Below are positions 1 through 7,536 of a DNA stretch of 55,274 nt, piece after piece. The notes beneath the pieces are model-generated. The model did not search any database and was not told the DNA's origin. It saw nothing but the letters and a program-made list of their open reading frames with translations. Source of the DNA: Pseudomonadota bacterium (GTDB lineage: Bacteria; Pseudomonadota; Gammaproteobacteria; Xanthomonadales; Xanthomonadaceae). The stretch covers positions 1 through 55,274 of the forward strand of contig JAEWBY010000050.1 of assembly GCA_023390905.1 (NCBI GenBank). The letters are read 5' to 3'. The first letter of the stretch is position 1, and the number at the start of each line of letters is the position of its first letter. Position numbers and translations under genes: made by a program.

Positions 1-59
1 GCCCTGCCGGCCCCGCGGGCCCGCCCCGCGCCCCCGGGCGGCCTGCATGGGTGAATGGG

Positions 60-65
60 TAGAAT
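60..65 (+). promoter_or_regulatory. Candidate -10 element for ubiJ-ubiB
   Basis: The hexamer TAGAAT matches the sigma70 -10 consensus at 5 of 6 positions and ends 7 bases before the ATG at 73. If used, the transcript would start at or almost at that ATG, giving a leaderless or very short-leader mRNA. No clear -35 is visible, so this is a motif-level call. Confidence 0.4.
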
Positions 66-72
66 GGCGGCC

Positions 73-714
73 ATGTCCGCCTCTCCTTTTGATCTGCTCA
101 AGCCCCTGGCCGGTCGTGCGCTGGAAACCGCGCTCAATCGTGCCTTGGCCCTCGATCCCGATACCCGCGCAGGACTGGCGCCGCTAGAAGGGCGGCGACT
201 GGTGCTCGCGCTGGAATCGCCGCCGCTGGCGATGCAGATCCTGGTTGGCGGCGGACAACTGCAGATCGGCCCGGTCAGCGAAATCCACGAGCCGGATCTG
301 GCCGTGCGCAGTTCCCTCGGCGGGCTGCTGTCCCAGCTTCCGTTCCTGCGCCGCGATCAGGGCGCGCCGGTGGGCAAGGTGCGTATCTCCGGTGACGCCG
401 AACTGGCGCGCCGCCTGCAGCAACTGGCCGAGCGCTTCGATCCCGACTGGCAGCAGCCTTTCGTGTCGGTGTTCGGCGAAGTCATCGGCGTGCAGATCGC
501 CAATACCTTGCGCGCGGCCCTGCGGCAGACCCGGCAGGGCGCCCAGCGACTGGCCGAGAACGCTGCCGAATTCCTGACCGAGGAATCGCGCGACGTCGTC
601 GGCCGCGCCGAACTCAACGCCTTTCATGACGATGTCGATGCGCTGCGCGATGATGTCGAACGTCTCGCCGCGCGCGTCAGTCGTCTCGCCGCGCAACGCG
701 GAGACCGTGCATGA
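73..714 (+). CDS. ubiJ: UbiJ, ubiquinone biosynthesis accessory factor (SCP2 domain)
   Basis: UbiJ is a soluble accessory protein of the aerobic ubiquinone pathway; its SCP2-type lipid-binding domain is thought to hold prenylated intermediates for the hydroxylases. The product is about 213 residues, close to the usual 200-215. The SCP2-like fold covers roughly residues 25-120 and is followed by a charged, helical C-terminus with heptad character (about 150-210), as in known UbiJ. The strongest evidence is the neighbour: the stop overlaps the ATG of ubiB by four bases, the usual ubiJ-ubiB coupling. In-frame ATGs at 55, 64 and 73 are possible. I prefer 73 because a TAGAAT -10 element lies directly upstream. 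UbiE, often first in this operon, would lie to the left of the window if present. Confidence 0.85.
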   Translation: MSASPFDLLKPLAGRALETALNRALALDPDTRAGLAPLEGRRLVLALESPPLAMQILVGGGQLQIGPVSEIHEPDLAVRSSLGGLLSQLPFLRRDQGAPVGKVRISGDAELARRLQQLAERFDPDWQQPFVSVFGEVIGVQIANTLRAALRQTRQGAQRLAENAAEFLTEESRDVVGRAELNAFHDDVDALRDDVERLAARVSRLAAQRGDRA

Positions 715-2369
715 AGCCGGTGCTTCGCGCCAGCAAGATCGGCCGCGTACTGCTGCGTTATCGCCTGGATGATCTGCTCGACGGCACGCCCGCCGAGCGC
801 TGGCTGAAGCTGGCGCGTCCCTTCGTGCCGCGCGCTTCGGCCGAGATCGCCGCGCAGCCGCGCGGTGCGCGCCTGCGGCTGGCCCTGCAGGAACTGGGCC
901 CCATCTTCGTCAAGTTCGGCCAGATCCTGTCCACGCGCCGCGATCTGGTGCCGCCGGACGTGGCCGAGGAACTTTCGCTGCTGCAGGACCGCGTCAAACC
1001 GTTCGACGGCGACGCGGCCCGCACCATCGTCGAACGTGCGCTGGGGCGGCCGATCGCCGAAGCCTTCGTGGAGTTCGACACCACGCCGCTGGCCTCGGCC
1101 TCGATCGCGCAGGTGCATGCGGCCATCCTGCCCGGGGGCCGCGAGGTCGTGGTCAAGGTGCTGCGCCCGGATATCGAAAAGCAGATCGCCGGCGATATTT
1201 CGCTGCTGAAATCCGTCGCCGCGCTGGTCGAGCGCACGCATCCGAGCGCCGACAAGATCCGCCCGCGCGAAATCGTCGCCGAGATCGAAGCCACGCTCGC
1301 CGCCGAACTCGATCTGCAGCGCGAAGGCGCCAACGCCAGCGTGATGCGCCGCTTCTGGAAGGATTCGGACGATCTCTACGTGCCGGAAATCCTGTGGACC
1401 CACACCACCGATCGCGTGCTCACGATGGAGCGCGTGCACGGCATTCCGTCCGACGACATCGCCGCGCTCGATCTGGCCGGCATCGATCGCCGCGCGCTGG
1501 CCGCCAAGGGCGTGCGCGTGTTCTACACGCAGGTGTTCCGCGACAATTTCTTCCACGCCGACGCGCACGCCGGCAACATCTGGGTGGACAGCGATCCGGC
1601 GCGCCGCGCCAATCCGCGCTTCATCGCGCTGGACTTCGGCATCACCGGCCAGCTCTCGCCGGAAGACCAGTACTACCTCGCCGAGAACTTCATGGCGATC
1701 TTCAACAAGGATTACCGCCGCATCGCCGAGTTGCACGTGGAGGCCGGCTGGATGCCGGCGACCGTGCGCATCGACGAACTGGAAGCGGCCGCGCGCGCGG
1801 TGTGCGAGCCGTACTTCACGCGTCCGTTGTCGGAGATCTCGCTGGCCGAAGTGCTGCTCAAGCTGTTCCGCACCGCGCAGAAGTACGAACTGACGCTGCA
1901 ACCGCAGCTCATCCTGTTGCAGAAGACGCTGCTCAACATCGAAGGCGTCGGCCGCCAGCTCGATCCGCAACTCGATATCTGGGCCGTCGCGCGGCCGGTG
2001 CTGGAACGCATCCTGCTGGAACGTTACAGCCCGCAGCGCGCGTTGCAGGAATTCCGCAAGCGCCTGCCGGAAATCATGACGCACGCGCCGGACATGCCGC
2101 GACTGGTGCACACGTGGCTGACCCAACAGGTCGAGGGCCGGCATGAGCTTGCGCTGCGATCGCGCGATCTGGCCGATCTCGCCAACACGATGCGCGGCAT
2201 GCAGCGGCGCATGGTCGCGGCGATCCTCGGCGTCGGCCTGCTGCTGGTGGCGGCCGTGCTGTACGGCCTGGAAGCGGGCGGCCCGCGCATCCTGTCGGTG
2301 CCCGCCTCCTCCTGGATCGCCGGCCTCGGCGGATTGTGGGCGCTGCTGGCGGCCTGGCCACGGCGGTAA
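711..2369 (+). CDS. ubiB: UbiB, ubiquinone biosynthesis ADCK/ABC1-family protein
   Basis: This is a membrane-anchored atypical kinase-like ATPase needed for ubiquinone synthesis, probably in extracting or presenting lipid precursors. The 552 residues carry the family signatures: KxGQ as KFGQ at 68-71, the alanine-rich nucleotide loop around 126-138 (PLASASIAQVH), a VVVKVLRP lysine strand near 149, HADAHAGN at 282-289 and the metal-binding DFG at Asp308. Two hydrophobic segments at the C-terminus (about residues 502-526 and 530-550) are the usual membrane anchors. Length and motifs are complete. The ATG overlaps the ubiJ stop, so the two are translated together. Identity is near certain; the exact biochemical step of UbiB is still debated for the family. 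Confidence 0.95.
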   Translation: MKPVLRASKIGRVLLRYRLDDLLDGTPAERWLKLARPFVPRASAEIAAQPRGARLRLALQELGPIFVKFGQILSTRRDLVPPDVAEELSLLQDRVKPFDGDAARTIVERALGRPIAEAFVEFDTTPLASASIAQVHAAILPGGREVVVKVLRPDIEKQIAGDISLLKSVAALVERTHPSADKIRPREIVAEIEATLAAELDLQREGANASVMRRFWKDSDDLYVPEILWTHTTDRVLTMERVHGIPSDDIAALDLAGIDRRALAAKGVRVFYTQVFRDNFFHADAHAGNIWVDSDPARRANPRFIALDFGITGQLSPEDQYYLAENFMAIFNKDYRRIAELHVEAGWMPATVRIDELEAAARAVCEPYFTRPLSEISLAEVLLKLFRTAQKYELTLQPQLILLQKTLLNIEGVGRQLDPQLDIWAVARPVLERILLERYSPQRALQEFRKRLPEIMTHAPDMPRLVHTWLTQQVEGRHELALRSRDLADLANTMRGMQRRMVAAILGVGLLLVAAVLYGLEAGGPRILSVPASSWIAGLGGLWALLAAWPRR

Positions 2370-2393
2370 TGCCGCGTTGAAGGAGATTCCGCA

Positions 2394-3152
2394 ATGACGA
2401 TGAAACACGATGGCCTGCGTTTTTCCCTCGCCATCGCAGTGGCGCTTACGCTGGCCGCATGCAGCCACGCACCGCGCGTGGAGAAGAATCCGCTCGCCAC
2501 CTGGGTTCCATCGCCGAACCATGAAGCGCGCCGGCCGATCCTGATCGTCATCCATGCGACAGAGCAGGATTCGGTCGAGCAGAGCCTGGACACGCTGCGC
2601 ACGGCCAATTCCGGTGGGCCGGTCAGCGCGCATTACCTGATCGGACGCGATGGCAAGCGCTTCCAGCTCGTGGCCGACGAACAGCGCGCCTGGCACGCCG
2701 GCGGCGGACACTGGGGCACGATCACCGACGTCAACTCGGTATCCATCGGCATCGAGCTGGACAACGACGGTGAAGCGGAATTCCCCGACGCACAGATCGC
2801 CAGCCTGATCACCCTGCTCGGCGATCTCTGCGAACGCCATTCGATTCCGCGCACGCAGATCGTCGCGCATGCCGACTTCGCACCGACGCGCAAGCAGGAT
2901 CCGGGGCCGCGGTTTCCGTGGAAGCGGCTGGCCGAGGCGGGCTTCGGCCTGTGGCCTGACGCCGCTGCGGCGCCGCCTTCCGACGGCTTTGATCCATGGA
3001 ACGCGCTGCGACTGCTCGGTTATCCGTTGAACGATCGCGCCGCCACCGTGCGCGCATTCCATCGTCGCTATCGCGGCATGGCCAGTGATCAGCTCGATGC
3101 CGAGGATCTGCGCATCCTCGCCTCGCTGGTGCGGCAAGCGCAGCCGGACTGA
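2394..3152 (+). CDS. N-acetylmuramoyl-L-alanine amidase, AmiD-like lipoprotein
   Basis: This predicted outer-membrane lipoprotein cleaves the amide bond between N-acetylmuramic acid and L-alanine in peptidoglycan or its recycled fragments. The 252-residue product starts with a signal peptide and lipobox LAAC (Cys23). An Amidase_2 zinc domain follows at about 45-175, with probable ligands His54 (IVIHAT), His159 (VAHADF) and Asp169 (KQDPG). Residues about 195-250 form a small helical domain resembling the C-terminal peptidoglycan-binding domain of AmiD. The start is supported by an AAGGAG site at 2380-2385, nine bases before the ATG. It follows ubiB by 24 bases and may be cotranscribed, though no functional link to ubiquinone is evident. 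Confidence 0.85.
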   Translation: MTMKHDGLRFSLAIAVALTLAACSHAPRVEKNPLATWVPSPNHEARRPILIVIHATEQDSVEQSLDTLRTANSGGPVSAHYLIGRDGKRFQLVADEQRAWHAGGGHWGTITDVNSVSIGIELDNDGEAEFPDAQIASLITLLGDLCERHSIPRTQIVAHADFAPTRKQDPGPRFPWKRLAEAGFGLWPDAAAAPPSDGFDPWNALRLLGYPLNDRAATVRAFHRRYRGMASDQLDAEDLRILASLVRQAQPD

Positions 3153-3182
3153 CACGCCGGCGGCATCGGCGCCGTCATCGCA

Positions 3183-5933
3183 TCACGGCTTGAAGTCCCC
3201 CGCCACGTACACGCTCAGCGTGGCCGGCTTCAGGTGCTTGCGGATCGCGGCGTTGACCTGTTCGACGGTCAGTGATCGGTAGCGCTCGTCCAGATCCGCG
3301 GTGAACTGCATGGTGCGCCCGAAGTACGATTGATCGGCAAGCATGCCGGCAACCGCGCCATCTTCCGCGCGGCTCTGCGCCCGCTCGGTGAGCACGCCGC
3401 TGACCGCATCGCGCAGTTCATCGGCAGTGATGCCGTCGCGCACCAGGCGCTCGATCTCCTCGCGCACGGCCGCTTCCACCTTGTCCATGTTCTCCGGCGC
3501 GGCAATGGCCTGCACGTTGAAGCTGCCGTTGTCGTCGGTGCCTTCACGGCTGTCGTCGGCGCGCACGCTGCTGCCGACGCCGTAACTCAGCCCTTCCTTC
3601 TGGCGGATGCGATCGCCCAGTCGCGACTTCAGTGCACCGCCACCCAGGATGCGGTTGGCGACCAGCAGCGCCGGGTAATCCGAATCGGTGACCTTGAACG
3701 ACAGGTTGCTGCGCGCAAGCAGCACGGCATTGGGTTTGTCGGGCGTGCGCAGCTGCTCGCGCACGGCGAGCACCTCGGTGTAGCGGGTGTGGATCACTTC
3801 GTAGGGATGCGGCGAGGCCCATCCGGCGAACAGCGTTTCGAGCTGAGCACGCATGGCGTCCGGATCGAAATCGCCGACGATCGCGATCTCGCCTTCCGCC
3901 GTGCCGTAGAAATCCCGGTGGAAGGCCGCAAGGTCCTCGCGCTTGAGCGCCTTCACCGCGGCGATCGCTTCATCCAGCGTATCGATATGCAGCGGATGAT
4001 CGGCCGGCCACGGATCGAAATGCTGCGCGAGCGCCTGTCCGGCCACGCTGCCCGGCTCCTTGCGCGAAGCCTCCATGCCGGTCAACGCCTGCAGGCGCAG
4101 TTGTTCGAATTCCCCGGCGGGAAACGACGGATGACGCAGCACGTCGGCCGCGAGCGCGAGCGCATCGGCCAGTTGCGCGCGGCGGGTCAGCAGTGAAATG
4201 CCCGCGCCCTGCAGACTGCCGCCGATGTCCGCCTCGGTCTTCAGTGCTTCGAAGCGCTGATCGATCTGCTCGCGGCTCATCGAGGCGCTGCCACGCATCA
4301 GCATCGCGCCGGTGAGGCTGGCGGCATCCTCGCGTCCGGTCAGCGAACGTGCGCCGCCGAAACGGAAGTTGGCGTCCACCACCACCGTTTCTCCACGCGT
4401 TTTCTTTGGCAGCAATGCCACGCGCAGGCCGTTGCCGAGCGTGAAGCGCTGCGTGCGCGCTTCCAGATTGGATGGCGTCGGGTCGAACTGCTCGCCCGCG
4501 CTCACCGCCGCGCGACCGGTGTATCCATCAACCAGCGTCGCCACCGACGGCCGCGCGGTGATCGTGACGCGATCGGGCGGATCGGTGGGAATGAAGCGGC
4601 CCAGCGTGCGATTGCTCGGCTTGAGGTAATACGCGGCGACGCGATTGACGTCCTCGGCCTTGACCGCGTCGATCGCATCGCGCGAGGTGAACAGCAAGCG
4701 CCAGTCGCCGGCGGCCAGATACTCGGACAGTCCCATGCCGACGGCATTGACGTCGGTGAAATACAGTTCGTAGGCGTTGGCGATACGCTGCCGTGCCTCG
4801 TCCACTTCCTGCTGCGTGATCGGGCGCTTGCCGAGTTGTTCGACCTGCGCGATCAGTTCCTGTTCGGCCTTCGATGCATCGCCATCGCGCGGCAGCACGG
4901 CCAGCGCGGTGAGCAGACCCGGATCCCGCAACGATTCGCTGCCCGCGCCCGTCCCGGCGGCCAGCCGGCTCTGCACCAGCGCCTTGTGCAGCCGGCCGCC
5001 CGGCGTATGGCCGAGGATGTTGCCGAGCACGCTCAGCGCCGCACTGTCCGGATGGCCCGCCGCCGGCACATGGTAGGCGGCGGCGATGATGCGCACGTCG
5101 CCGACGCGATGCACTTCCACCGCGCGCGCGCCGTCCTGCGCGGGTTCGACGGTGTGCGCGATCGGCAGCACGCGCGCGGGCTTCTTCAGTGCGCCGAAAT
5201 GCGCGGCGATGCGCGCCAGCGTCCGCGCCGGATCGATGCGTCCGGCGATGATCAGCGTGGCATTGTCCGGCTGGTACCACGTGCGGTAGAACGCCTGCAG
5301 GTTGGCGATCGGCACGCCTTCCACGTCCGATCGCGCGCCGATCGTGCTGTGGCCGTAGTTGTGCCAGAGATAGGCGGTCGAACGCACGCGTTGCAGCAGC
5401 ACGCCGCCGGGATTGTTTTCGCCGGCTTCCAGTTCGTTGCGCACCACGGTCATCTCGCTGTCGAGATCCTTCTGCGCGATGTTGGAATGCACCATGCGAT
5501 CGGCTTCGAGCGCCAGCACCCATTCCAGCGTGTCGTCACTGGCCGGGAACGAACTGAAATAGTTGGTGCGATCCATCGAGGTGGTGGCGTTGAAGTCGAT
5601 GCCGCGCTTCTTCATCTCGCCGCTGATGTCCGCGTGCGTCGGCGTGCCCTTGAACAGCAGGTGCTCCAGCAGATGCGCCATGCCGGTTTCACCGTAGTTC
5701 TCGTGCACCGACCCTACGCCATAGACGAGATTGACGGTGACCGTCGGCTTGCTTGCATCGGGAAACAGCAGCACGCGCAGGCCATTGGGCAGGCGGTATT
5801 CGCTGATGCCCTCGACGCTCGACCCGGCGACCACGCCGCGCGGTAACACGGTATCGGCAAACACCAGCGGCATTGCGCCGAAGTTGAGCAGCAGCGACAC
5901 ACCGAGTGCGACAATGAGGCGACGTGGTTTCAT
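3183..5933 (-). CDS. M16-family zinc metallopeptidase (pitrilysin-like, two-domain), secreted
   Basis: The 916-residue product begins with a signal peptide (about 1-26, cleaving near FADTV) and should act in the periplasm or envelope. The N-terminal M16 domain has the inverted zinc motif HLLEH (His87-His91), with the third ligand probably in LEAGENNPGG some 75 residues later. The second M16 repeat (from about 500) lacks HxxEH, as is normal for the inactive partner half of this clamshell family. Members degrade or process peptides; the substrate here is unknown. The ATG at 5933 is chosen because the signal peptide starts there and an AGGA-type site precedes it. The reading frame stays open upstream to 6224 but gives an arginine-rich tail that overlaps truC. 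It is divergent from truC, with 59 bases between the two starts. Confidence 0.9.
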   Translation of the reverse strand: MKPRRLIVALGVSLLLNFGAMPLVFADTVLPRGVVAGSSVEGISEYRLPNGLRVLLFPDASKPTVTVNLVYGVGSVHENYGETGMAHLLEHLLFKGTPTHADISGEMKKRGIDFNATTSMDRTNYFSSFPASDDTLEWVLALEADRMVHSNIAQKDLDSEMTVVRNELEAGENNPGGVLLQRVRSTAYLWHNYGHSTIGARSDVEGVPIANLQAFYRTWYQPDNATLIIAGRIDPARTLARIAAHFGALKKPARVLPIAHTVEPAQDGARAVEVHRVGDVRIIAAAYHVPAAGHPDSAALSVLGNILGHTPGGRLHKALVQSRLAAGTGAGSESLRDPGLLTALAVLPRDGDASKAEQELIAQVEQLGKRPITQQEVDEARQRIANAYELYFTDVNAVGMGLSEYLAAGDWRLLFTSRDAIDAVKAEDVNRVAAYYLKPSNRTLGRFIPTDPPDRVTITARPSVATLVDGYTGRAAVSAGEQFDPTPSNLEARTQRFTLGNGLRVALLPKKTRGETVVVDANFRFGGARSLTGREDAASLTGAMLMRGSASMSREQIDQRFEALKTEADIGGSLQGAGISLLTRRAQLADALALAADVLRHPSFPAGEFEQLRLQALTGMEASRKEPGSVAGQALAQHFDPWPADHPLHIDTLDEAIAAVKALKREDLAAFHRDFYGTAEGEIAIVGDFDPDAMRAQLETLFAGWASPHPYEVIHTRYTEVLAVREQLRTPDKPNAVLLARSNLSFKVTDSDYPALLVANRILGGGALKSRLGDRIRQKEGLSYGVGSSVRADDSREGTDDNGSFNVQAIAAPENMDKVEAAVREEIERLVRDGITADELRDAVSGVLTERAQSRAEDGAVAGMLADQSYFGRTMQFTADLDERYRSLTVEQVNAAIRKHLKPATLSVYVAGDFKP

Positions 5934-5992
5934 TCCGGATCGTTCCTGACAGCGATGCCGGAGTTTGGCAGATTTGCAGGAGTGACCGCAGC

Positions 5993-6709
5993 ATGGCCGA
6001 GGCCGGCAACCCATCATTGAACGTGCTGTACCAGGATGAAAGCATCGCGGTGGTCGACAAGCCCGCCGGATTGATGGTCCACGACAGCAAGCTCGCCGGC
6101 GGCGAAACCGAGTTCCTCGCCGATCGGCTGCGCGATCAACTGCAACGTCCGATCTTCCTGATCCACCGGCTCGATCGCGCCACCAGCGGTTGCCTGCTGG
6201 TCGGATTCGATCGCGAGGTCGCATCGATCCTCGGCCGCAGCTTCATGTCGCGCGATGTGGAGAAGGATTATCTGGCGATCTGCCGCGGCTGGCCCGAGCC
6301 GGAGATCCATCTGGACTACGCGCTGGACGGCGGCCCGGGCAAGCCGGAAAAGCGCGCGGCGGTCACCCGGTTCGTGCGCCTGGCCACCGGCGAACTGGCG
6401 CTGCCGTCAGGCGGTTTCGAGACCTCGCGCTACGCGTTGCTGCGCTGCCGGCCGGAGACCGGTCGCTTCCGGCAGATTCGCCGTCATCTGAAACACCTGT
6501 CGCATCATCTGATCGGCGACAGCAGCCACGGCGATGGCCGGCACAATCGCAACTTCCGCATGCAGGGCGTGCACCGCATGTTGTTGCATGCCGTGCGTCT
6601 TTCGTTCGTGCACCCGATCAGCGGCGCACGCGTGGAGACGATCGCACCGCTGGACGCGGAGTTTCGCAAGGCGTTTGCGTTGTTCGGTTGGGATGAGGGG
6701 TTGCGGTGA
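5993..6709 (+). CDS. truC: tRNA pseudouridine(65) synthase TruC
   Basis: This RluA-type pseudouridine synthase is predicted to isomerise U65 in tRNA. The 238-residue protein has the RluA catalytic signature HRLDRATSG with nucleophile Asp61. It also has TruC-like features through the second half: GDSSHGDGRHNR, MLLHAVRLSF.HPISG and a C-terminal LFGW. There is no S4 domain, which fits TruC rather than RluB/E/F or the S4-containing RluC/D. The ATG at 5993 is favoured by GCAGGAG at 5976-5982. A longer in-frame start at 5924 would overlap the promoter region of the divergent M16 gene and adds no conserved sequence. Confidence 0.88.
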   Translation: MAEAGNPSLNVLYQDESIAVVDKPAGLMVHDSKLAGGETEFLADRLRDQLQRPIFLIHRLDRATSGCLLVGFDREVASILGRSFMSRDVEKDYLAICRGWPEPEIHLDYALDGGPGKPEKRAAVTRFVRLATGELALPSGGFETSRYALLRCRPETGRFRQIRRHLKHLSHHLIGDSSHGDGRHNRNFRMQGVHRMLLHAVRLSFVHPISGARVETIAPLDAEFRKAFALFGWDEGLR

Positions 6710-6788
6710 GGGGGAGCCGGTAGACGGGAAACGGAAACGGGAACGGCACAGCGTTCTTCAGGCACAGACCACGCGCGACGTTACGCTT

Positions 6789-6830
6789 TACCGGCTACCG
6801 GCTACCGGCTACCGGCTACCGGCTACCGAC
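6789..6830 (+). repeat. Heptanucleotide tandem repeat, left arm (TACCGGC x6)
   Basis: There are five perfect copies of TACCGGC followed by a sixth with one change (TACCGAC), ending two bases before the stop codon of the MAPEG gene. The reverse complement of the same array occurs at 7251-7292 with the same copy number, so the two arms bracket the MAPEG gene as an inverted repeat. Confidence 0.9.
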
Positions 6831-6831
6831 T

Positions 6832-7224
6832 TCAGCCACTGACCCGCAACGCCGCCAGCACGATCAGGGCAATCGCGCTGAGGAATCCAGCGAACCACAC
6901 CAGGCTGCGCAGTGCGGGTTGGTTGGCGATATAGAAAATGCCGTGCAATACGCGCGCGGCCGTGAACACGATGGCCAGCGTGCTGATCAGATGCGGCGCG
7001 ATGCCCACGCTCTGCGCCATCAACACGCCAGCCACGAAGATCGGAAACGATTCGAACCCGTTCAACTGCGCCGCATGAGCGCGCAGCGAACGCGGGTTGG
7101 TCTGCCTGGCCTGCCATTCGCGCGGCGAGCGGTTGTTGTAACGCTCGCCCGAACGCTTGGCGATGGCGACCCACAGGTAGGGCAGCAGGGCAGTGATGAG
7201 GATGCACCAGTAGGCGATGGTCAT
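6832..7224 (-). CDS. MAPEG-family membrane protein
   Basis: The 130-residue product has four hydrophobic segments (about 1-22, 57-78, 80-100 and 107-128) and the layout of bacterial MAPEG (membrane-associated proteins in eicosanoid and glutathione metabolism). Between segments 1 and 2 lies a polar loop with ERYNNRSPREW and a conserved-looking RAHAAQLNGFESFP motif typical of the family. Bacterial members are often assumed to be glutathione-dependent, but function in most species is unknown. The start at 7224 is where the first membrane helix begins; the frame stays open upstream through repeat DNA. No good ribosome-binding site is visible. The gene sits alone between two inverted heptamer arrays. 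Confidence 0.8.
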   Translation of the reverse strand: MTIAYWCILITALLPYLWVAIAKRSGERYNNRSPREWQARQTNPRSLRAHAAQLNGFESFPIFVAGVLMAQSVGIAPHLISTLAIVFTAARVLHGIFYIANQPALRSLVWFAGFLSAIALIVLAALRVSG

Positions 7225-7250
7225 GGATGGGAGTGGTCGTGGGAAGGGGC

Positions 7251-7292
7251 GGTAGTTGGTAGCCGGTAGCCGGTAGCCGGTAGCCGGTAGCC
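7251..7292 (-). repeat. Heptanucleotide tandem repeat, right arm (GGTAGCC x6)
   Basis: One degenerate copy (GGTAGTT) is followed by five perfect copies of GGTAGCC. This is the reverse complement of the 6789-6830 array. The arms could pair into a stem of about 40 bp enclosing the MAPEG gene. Confidence 0.9.
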
Positions 7293-7333
7293 GGAGAATC
7301 GGGAGTCGGAGAATCGGGAGTCGGGAATCGGGA
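7293..7333 (+). repeat. GAATCGGGA-type direct repeats
   Basis: GGAGAATCGGGAGTC occurs twice in tandem (7293-7307 and 7308-7322), followed by GGGAATCGGGA. The element abuts the heptamer arm. Related GGGAATC sequences occur at 30276-30389 and 43078-43147. Confidence 0.85.
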
Positions 7334-7500
7334 GATGTGGACGGCAACATTAGCGCTCCGCTCGAAAATCCGGAATCGGGAGCCTCGGACTTGGAGCATG
7401 AGCCTCGACGGGCGATCACGCCGATCGGTCATAGCGCCCCGAGCGATTCTGCTTTTCCGATTACCGATTACCGGCTACCGCTTCCCGCCCTCCAGGCAAC

Positions 7501-7522
7501 AACGGCGCCCGAAGGCGCCGTT
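7501..7522 (-). terminator. Hairpin downstream of the M28 peptidase gene
   Basis: A perfect 9-bp stem, AACGGCGCC / GGCGCCGTT, with a four-base loop lies 15 bases past the M28 stop. On the minus strand it reads with a TTCG-type tetraloop. The following tract is only weakly T-rich (GTTGTTG), so termination may be partial or Rho-assisted. Confidence 0.55.
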
Positions 7523-7536
7523 GAGTTTCCGATCGC

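Larger units (their letters stand above)
7225..7536. other. Gene-free spacer made largely of short repeats
   Basis: This 312-base gap between the MAPEG and M28 genes (both leftward) holds the right heptamer arm, a GAATCGGGA-type array, a third short heptamer run at 7458-7480 (CGATTAC, CGATTAC, CGGCTAC) and the hairpin downstream of the M28 gene. The non-repetitive middle (about 7334-7457) has no convincing gene. It probably contains the promoter of the MAPEG gene, but I cannot point to it. Confidence 0.6.

Noticed and set aside
624..3155. 843-residue open frame on the minus strand opposite ubiB and the amidase gene
   Set aside because: It is a GC-rich shadow: ubiB on the plus strand has complete motifs and the antisense product is Arg/Gln/His-rich with no recognisable domain.
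5934..6224. N-terminal extension of the M16 peptidase frame
   Set aside because: It would overlap the start of truC, is arginine-rich, and the signal peptide begins at 5933.
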